Positions 33,464 through 37,901 of a DNA stretch of 37,901 nucleotides are shown here, in pieces (position 1 is the stretch's first letter; every line of letters starts with the position of its first letter). The stretch spans positions 1 to 37,901 of the forward strand of contig CAJURH010000024.1 in NCBI GenBank assembly GCA_910588775.1, written 5' to 3'. This stretch comes from an uncultured Lachnospiraceae bacterium (GTDB lineage Bacteria; Bacillota; Clostridia; Lachnospirales; Lachnospiraceae). Position numbers and translations under genes: made by a program. The notes beneath the pieces were generated by a model. That model had not been told where the DNA came from. It did not search any database and saw nothing but the letters and a program-made list of their open reading frames with translations.

Positions 33464-35065
33464 ATGGCGCAGACGAATAAGACAAAAGAACCGAAAAAAG
33501 ATATCCAGCAGGAGACATTGCCGGAGACAATCATGATCGGTGGGGTTGCAGTTTTTATATTTGCGATTTTCGCGCTTTATCCGCTTTACTTTCAGGATAA
33601 ATATGCCAACATGGGAAGCGCAAAATACGATTTTTTCAAAACTGCTTATACGATTTTCATACCAGCCATGCTGCTGGCTTGCGTATGCTATCTGTTCCTG
33701 AAACGGAAGGAATTGTCCATTAAGAAGATTTGCCAGGAAATGTTATTGACAGACTGGTTTGTGCTGGCCTATATTATTGTTTGTTGGATATCTTATGGAT
33801 TGTCAGATTACAGAGAAGCGGCATTCTGGGGATATGATGGCTGGTTCATGGGCGTCATGACCCAGACCATCTTTGTTTTGCTGTATTTTTTCGTGTCTCG
33901 GTGGTTCCTGTGGCACTGGAGTTATTGGTGGTTTATTGCGGTTCCGTCTGCAGTTGTTTTCCTGCTGGGGATTCTGCATCGGTTCAATGTGGACCCGCTG
34001 GGGATGTACGAGGGGATTGACGAGGGCACAAAGGTTCTGTTCTTGTCCACGCTGGGGCAGGCCACCTGGTATTCCAGCTATCTATGTATCGCCCTGCCCA
34101 TCGGCATGGCTTGTTATTGGTATAAAAGAGAAGTGAAATGGTCTGCGTTATGGGGCGTGTTTGTGTGCATTGCCTTTGCGTCAGTAGTGACCCAGAACAG
34201 TGATAGCGCTTTTATGGCGCTGGGAGGCAGCTTCCTAGTTCTGTTTTGGCTGTCCTTTAAATCCAATGAATATTTTATGCGGTTCTGGGAGTTGGCAGTC
34301 TTGTGTTTGGCATCTTTTAAAGTGATTGGCATTTTGCAGAAGATTTTTGAAGAGCGTACGGTGAAGTTGGAAGGTCTGTCCACATTTTGTTCACAGAGCA
34401 CAGTTACCTGGATATTGCTGGCAGTGGCAGTTGTAATTTATGCTGGGGTATATTTTGCTAATATGAAAGGCAAGATGGAAATACAGAGATTTCGCATGGT
34501 TCGTAACATCCTTTATATTTTGATACCGGTGGGTATCGTTGCGGTGATTGTATGTATTTATCTGGTTACGACAGGTAAGATTAAGGGCACATTTTTAAAT
34601 AATATTGGTTATTTTAATTTCAACGAATCATGGGGAAATGCCCGCGGTTTTACCTGGAAATTTACTATGCGAATGTTCGGGGATTACGGATTTAAGGATA
34701 AGCTATTTGGTTGTGGTCCAGATGCTTATGCCAGTGCAGCCTATGCCTATGATGCGGCTAGTTTACAGGGATTCTGGGGAAATGCCATATTGGCCTGTGC
34801 GCATAATGAATGGATGAACTGTCTGGTGGATATGGGGATCTTTGGATTGATTACATATCTGGGCAGTTTTGTGACGGCGTTTCTTGTGTTTTTGAAAAAC
34901 TGGAAATCCCATCCATTTATGGTGGGAGGCGCAGCGGCGCTTGTGTCTTATTTTCTGCATAATTTCTTTTGTTATCAGCAGATTATCTGTACGCCCATTA
35001 TATTTGTGGTTATGGGAATCGGAGTCGCGCTGCTGCGAAGAAAAGATGTGTATGCAGAGGAGTAA
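33464..35065 (+). CDS. O-antigen ligase/polymerase-like membrane protein (Wzy/WaaL type)
   Basis: 533 residues with roughly twelve to thirteen membrane segments after a charged N-terminus of about 25 residues. The C-terminal part has NARGFTWKFTMRMF (a conserved Arg), FGCGPDAY and AHNEWMNCLVDMGIFGL, which match the large loop and following helix of the Wzy_C/O-antigen ligase family (catalytic Arg and His). Such proteins polymerise or ligate undecaprenyl-linked glycans at the outer membrane face. The ATG follows AAGGAGAGG; upstream frame to 33425 crosses the hairpin and is rejected. First gene of an apparent new transcription unit after manA. Confidence 0.85.
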   Translation: MAQTNKTKEPKKDIQQETLPETIMIGGVAVFIFAIFALYPLYFQDKYANMGSAKYDFFKTAYTIFIPAMLLACVCYLFLKRKELSIKKICQEMLLTDWFVLAYIIVCWISYGLSDYREAAFWGYDGWFMGVMTQTIFVLLYFFVSRWFLWHWSYWWFIAVPSAVVFLLGILHRFNVDPLGMYEGIDEGTKVLFLSTLGQATWYSSYLCIALPIGMACYWYKREVKWSALWGVFVCIAFASVVTQNSDSAFMALGGSFLVLFWLSFKSNEYFMRFWELAVLCLASFKVIGILQKIFEERTVKLEGLSTFCSQSTVTWILLAVAVVIYAGVYFANMKGKMEIQRFRMVRNILYILIPVGIVAVIVCIYLVTTGKIKGTFLNNIGYFNFNESWGNARGFTWKFTMRMFGDYGFKDKLFGCGPDAYASAAYAYDAASLQGFWGNAILACAHNEWMNCLVDMGIFGLITYLGSFVTAFLVFLKNWKSHPFMVGGAAALVSYFLHNFFCYQQIICTPIIFVVMGIGVALLRRKDVYAEE

Positions 35066-35067
35066 AA

Positions 35068-35130
35068 ATGTGCGGACCTTTGATTAAGACTCCAGAAAGA
35101 TGGAATGATTGTTCATGGAAAGGAAAATAG
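35068..35130 (+). CDS. Possible 20-residue leader ORF before the WecG/TagA gene
   Basis: An ATG lies five bases after AGAGGAG, a good ribosome site embedded in the end of the upstream gene. The ORF has 20 codons (starts MCGPLIK) and ends at TAG, overlapping the start of the glycosyltransferase gene, which itself lacks a clear site. It may serve translational coupling rather than encode a working peptide. Confidence 0.35.
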   Translation: MCGPLIKTPERWNDCSWKGK

Positions 35131-35876
35131 TAAAAGCGCAGATTCCAACATGTAAGATTCTGGGGGTGAACATTGCTGCCGTTAATATGCAGTGGCTGCT
35201 GGATTTTACAAAAAAGCATATCCGGGATTTATCCGGTGATTATCTGTGTGTGTCCAATGTACACACAACGATTACGGCTTATGAGGATGAGGAGTATCGT
35301 GCTATCCAAAATGGAGGCATTATGGCTATTCCGGACGGAGGGCCTTTGTCATCTGTAGGGCGCAGACGGGGCCATTCCCATATGGAGAGGATCACTGGCC
35401 CGGATTATATGGGTGAAATTATGAAGATTTCAGCAGAAAGAGGTTACAGGCATTATTTTTATGGTTCTACGGAAGAAACCTTGGGAAAAATGCGGCAGCG
35501 TTTGCTGAAAGAATATCCGGGGCTTTTGATTATAGGAATGTACAGTCCGCCCTTTGGTCCAATGACAAGAGAGGAAGATGAGGCCCTTGTGAAAGACATG
35601 AACGCTACGAAGCCGGATTTTGTGTGGGTCGCGCTGGGCGCGCCCAAGCAGGAGAAATGGATGGCGGCTCATAAGGGGCGTGTGGACGGGCTGATGGTAG
35701 GCGTAGGCGCCGGTTTTGATTATTTTGCGGGAAATATAAAAAGAGCTCCAGGGTGGATGCAGAAATTAAATCTGGAATGGCTGTACCGTTTGATGCAGGA
35801 GCCGGGAAGGCTGTTCAAACGGTATTGGCATACAAATGTGAAATTTATCTGGGAAGCTGTAATTAAGGGGAAATGA
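35115..35876 (+). CDS. WecG/TagA/CpsF-family (GT26) glycosyltransferase
   Basis: 253 residues. The family core is clear: YLCVSNVHTTI, IPDGGPLSSVGRRRG (catalytic Asp), RITGPDYM, then FVWVALGAPKQEKWM and GVGAGFDYFAGNIKRAPGWM with the usual LEWLYRLMQEPGRLFKRY tail. Members transfer N-acetylmannosaminuronate, N-acetylmannosamine or related sugars to lipid-linked GlcNAc in teichoic acid, capsule or antigen synthesis at the inner membrane face. The substrate here is unknown. The ATG at 35115 is chosen; an in-frame TTG six bases earlier and poor ribosome sites leave the start uncertain. Confidence 0.9.
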   Translation: MERKIVKAQIPTCKILGVNIAAVNMQWLLDFTKKHIRDLSGDYLCVSNVHTTITAYEDEEYRAIQNGGIMAIPDGGPLSSVGRRRGHSHMERITGPDYMGEIMKISAERGYRHYFYGSTEETLGKMRQRLLKEYPGLLIIGMYSPPFGPMTREEDEALVKDMNATKPDFVWVALGAPKQEKWMAAHKGRVDGLMVGVGAGFDYFAGNIKRAPGWMQKLNLEWLYRLMQEPGRLFKRYWHTNVKFIWEAVIKGK

Positions 35877-35880
35877 ACGG

Positions 35881-37068
35881 GTGAAAGATGAATATAAGCC
35901 AACTGTGCTGATTGTACACAATTATTATCAGATTCCAGGCGGCGAGGATACCGTGGTTGCCAATGAAAAGCGAATGCTGGAAAAGCATGGGCATAAGGTG
36001 ATTTTGTATACCAGACATAATTCGGAATTGAAGGAGCTGTCCAGATGGCAGAAACTGACGCTGCCTTTTGCCACTGTTTTTAACAAACGGACTTACGATG
36101 AAGTGAGGCGGATTATCCGCAAACAGCAGGTGGATATCGTTCATGTTCATAATACTTTGAATCTGATCAGTCCCGCAGTATATTATGCGGCCGCTGCCTG
36201 TAAAACGCCAGTGGTGCAGACCATTCATAATTTTCGACTACTGTGTCCTGGGGCGACATTTTACCGCGACGGGCATATCTGTGAAGAGTGCCTGGAAAAA
36301 GGGCTTTTTCACGCGGTAAAATATGGATGCTACAGGGGAAGCCGACTGCAGACTCTGGCATGCGTAATCAATGCCAAATTCCATCGGTTGACGGGGATTT
36401 ATAAAAAATTAAACTATATCTGTCTGACGGAATTTAATAAGGAAAAAATGTTGGCTTTTAAACAAATTGCACCAGAAAGGGTATTTGTGAAGCCTAATTT
36501 TGTCGAAAGTATAGATAGTGAGATTGTTCCACCAGAAAAAAGGGAGGAGCGGTTTATATTTGTAGGGCGGTTGGAAAGGCTGAAAGGTGTGGATGTTCTG
36601 CTTAAGGCTTGGAAGATGATGGGGGATTCGGCTCCAAGGCTGCTGTTGTGTGGGAACGGACCTATGGAGGAGCAGTGTCGGGAGTATATTGCCAAGAATG
36701 GGTTGGATTCGGTTGAGATGATGGGCTTTGTTCCGAATGCGGAGACCCGGAAGCTGATTGCCAATTCAAGGGCTCTTATATTGCCAACGCAGTGTTATGA
36801 AGGTTTTCCTATGACGATTGCAGAGGCATTCTCGGTGGGGACGCCGGTGATTGCTTCGGATTTGGGAAATGCGGGGAGTTTGGTGGAAGAAGGCGTGACG
36901 GGGTGCAAATTTGCTGCTGATTCACCAGAGGAGTTGATGAAATCGGCGCTTCGGGTAAATACATATTTGGATATTTGTAAGATCACCGTAGCAGAGTATA
37001 AAGAGAAATATACAGAAGAGCGGAATTATAAAAATTTGATGGAGATATATCGTAAGGCGAATTGCTAG
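35881..37068 (+). CDS. GT4-family glycosyltransferase
   Basis: 395 residues, GT-B fold. The N-terminal half has a glycine-rich start (HNYYQIPGGEDTVV), DIVHVHNT and TIHNFRLLCPG, typical of GT4. The C-terminal half has FVGRLERLKGVDVLL, GNGPMEEQC and the donor-site ILPTQCYEGFPMTIAEAF with the E-x7-E pattern. A four-Cys-containing stretch (CEECLEKGLFHAVKYGC) is common in this subgroup. It adds a sugar from a nucleotide donor to the repeat unit; the donor could be GDP-fucose or GDP-mannose from the local pathway, but this is a guess. GTG start, eleven bases after AAGGGG; four bases after the previous gene. Confidence 0.92.
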   Translation: MKDEYKPTVLIVHNYYQIPGGEDTVVANEKRMLEKHGHKVILYTRHNSELKELSRWQKLTLPFATVFNKRTYDEVRRIIRKQQVDIVHVHNTLNLISPAVYYAAAACKTPVVQTIHNFRLLCPGATFYRDGHICEECLEKGLFHAVKYGCYRGSRLQTLACVINAKFHRLTGIYKKLNYICLTEFNKEKMLAFKQIAPERVFVKPNFVESIDSEIVPPEKREERFIFVGRLERLKGVDVLLKAWKMMGDSAPRLLLCGNGPMEEQCREYIAKNGLDSVEMMGFVPNAETRKLIANSRALILPTQCYEGFPMTIAEAFSVGTPVIASDLGNAGSLVEEGVTGCKFAADSPEELMKSALRVNTYLDICKITVAEYKEKYTEERNYKNLMEIYRKANC

Positions 37069-37080
37069 AGGGGCTTTTTC

Positions 37081-37125
37081 ATGAACTTGTATTATATGGT
37101 TGAATTAGGCGTTTTGAATTTATAG
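37081..37125 (+). CDS. Possible 14-residue ORF between two glycosyltransferase genes
   Basis: ATG seven bases after AGAGGGG (37067-37073); codes MNLYYMVELGVLNL. Its stop codon overlaps the AGAAGGA site used by the next gene, so it could couple the two. Chance occurrence is a real alternative. Confidence 0.2.
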   Translation: MNLYYMVELGVLNL

Positions 37126-37139
37126 AAGGATGGGTGCAT

Positions 37140-37901
37140 ATGGCAAATAAAGTAGTTATAGTGACAAATATTCCAGCTCCTTATAGAGTGGATTTGTTTT
37201 ATTATATGCAGACTCATTTCTCAGAATATGAATTTCATATCATATATACAAATAAAACAGAAGATAACCGTCAGTGGTTTTTTGATGAAAATAAACTTCT
37301 AAATTCTATTATTTTACATTCGAAAGTAATAAAAATAAAGGGAAAACTGGATAATCGTTATATCCATTTACCAGTCAATGTGATGTCGTGTTTAAATAGA
37401 ATTTTACCGGATATTGTGATAGGCTTTGAATACAACGTGGCGGCAATTCAAAGCTTGGCTTGGTGTAAAATTCATAATAAAGGATTTGTTCATTTAACAG
37501 ATGGAACTTTATATTCTGAACGGAATATTGGAAAAATGCAGAAGCTTGCTCGAAAGATTATTATAAAAAATGCAGATGCATATATAGCCAGCAGCTTAAA
37601 AGCAAAAGAAAAATTGATTGCATGGGGGGCTGGTGAAAAAGAGATTTTTACCAGTCTTTTAACAGTGGATGTAAGTCAATATGGAAATTTAAAAAGGGAA
37701 GTCTGTCCAGGGCGTATACTTTATGTGGGAAGCATGATTAAGCGTAAAGGGTTGGACTTGTTAATTAAGGCGCTTCCTTATCTGTGTACAGAATTTAATT
37801 TGCATATAGTTGGGAATGGAACTAAAGATGAAATATCTTCTTTAAAAAAAATCGCAAAAGAAAAAAAAGTTTATGATAAAATTACTTGGTGCGGTTTTAA
37901 A
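37140..37901 (+). CDS. GT4-type glycosyltransferase, 3' end beyond the window
   Basis: 254 codons visible, open at the window end. The start MANKVVIVTNIPAPYRVDLF is characteristic of GT4 enzymes, with DIVIGFEYN in the first half, HLTDGTLYSERNIG, and the second-domain opening ILYVGSMIKRKGLDLLIKAL followed by HIVGNGTKDE. The last visible residues (WCGF) approach the donor-site region, which is not included. The codon use and base composition are far more AT-rich than in the genes before 33 kb, a frequent sign of exchange in glycan loci. ATG 37140 is about nine bases after AGAAGGA; GTG 37134 is a less likely start. Confidence 0.88.
   Translation, partial: MANKVVIVTNIPAPYRVDLFYYMQTHFSEYEFHIIYTNKTEDNRQWFFDENKLLNSIILHSKVIKIKGKLDNRYIHLPVNVMSCLNRILPDIVIGFEYNVAAIQSLAWCKIHNKGFVHLTDGTLYSERNIGKMQKLARKIIIKNADAYIASSLKAKEKLIAWGAGEKEIFTSLLTVDVSQYGNLKREVCPGRILYVGSMIKRKGLDLLIKALPYLCTEFNLHIVGNGTKDEISSLKKIAKEKKVYDKITWCGFK

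Overview
The window looks like a chromosomal segment of a spore-forming, low-to-mid-GC Firmicute, most likely a Clostridia/Lachnospiraceae-type bacterium. The evidence is the PrkC/Stp pair with PASTA repeats, a Spo0E-like phosphatase, a SpoVD-like penicillin-binding protein, DivIB and MraZ in a dcw cluster, a DUF1540 protein behind a sequence that fits the forespore sigma-G consensus, and strong AGGAGG ribosome sites with frequent GTG/TTG starts. No rRNA, tRNA, insertion sequence or CRISPR array was seen. All genes but one (an AraC-type regulator) lie on the + strand.

Layout. 1-6.9 kb is a housekeeping run: end of the PP2C phosphatase, prkC, rsgA, rpe, thiN, ychF, lgt. It closes with a small Spo0E-like gene and a strong terminator. 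7.14-7.56 kb is a regulatory region with two AT-rich perfect hairpins, a sigma-A promoter and 10-bp-phased MraZ boxes. 7.56-20.6 kb is the division and cell-wall (dcw) cluster: mraZ, rsmH, ftsL, two class B PBPs, mraY, murD, ftsW/spoVE, murA, divIB, ftsZ. murE, murF, murG, murC and ftsA are absent from it. Terminator-like hairpins and internal promoters divide the cluster into sub-units.

20.6-25.5 kb encodes a two-component system (OmpR-type regulator and small membrane kinase) with an ABC ATPase and a large FtsX-type permease. 25.6-27.7 kb holds accessory genes: a secreted Ig-like protein, a PilZ c-di-GMP receptor behind a promoter/terminator pair, and the DUF1540 protein. 27.8-28.7 kb is the AraC regulator, divergent from a surface-polysaccharide locus that continues past the window end.

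That locus begins with the GDP-L-fucose pathway (gmd, fcl, manC, manA; no phosphomannomutase). A multi-membrane O-antigen ligase/polymerase-like protein, a WecG/TagA-family glycosyltransferase and two GT4 glycosyltransferases follow, the last cut by the window end. Base composition becomes more AT-rich here, most strongly in the last gene.

Most of the window is conserved biology. The less expected signals are regulatory: the phased MraZ boxes, the sigma-G-like promoter of the DUF1540 gene, the promoter/terminator unit before the PilZ gene, the hairpin between two PBPs, and two short ORFs with their own ribosome sites in the polysaccharide locus. No clearly novel multi-gene system was identified.
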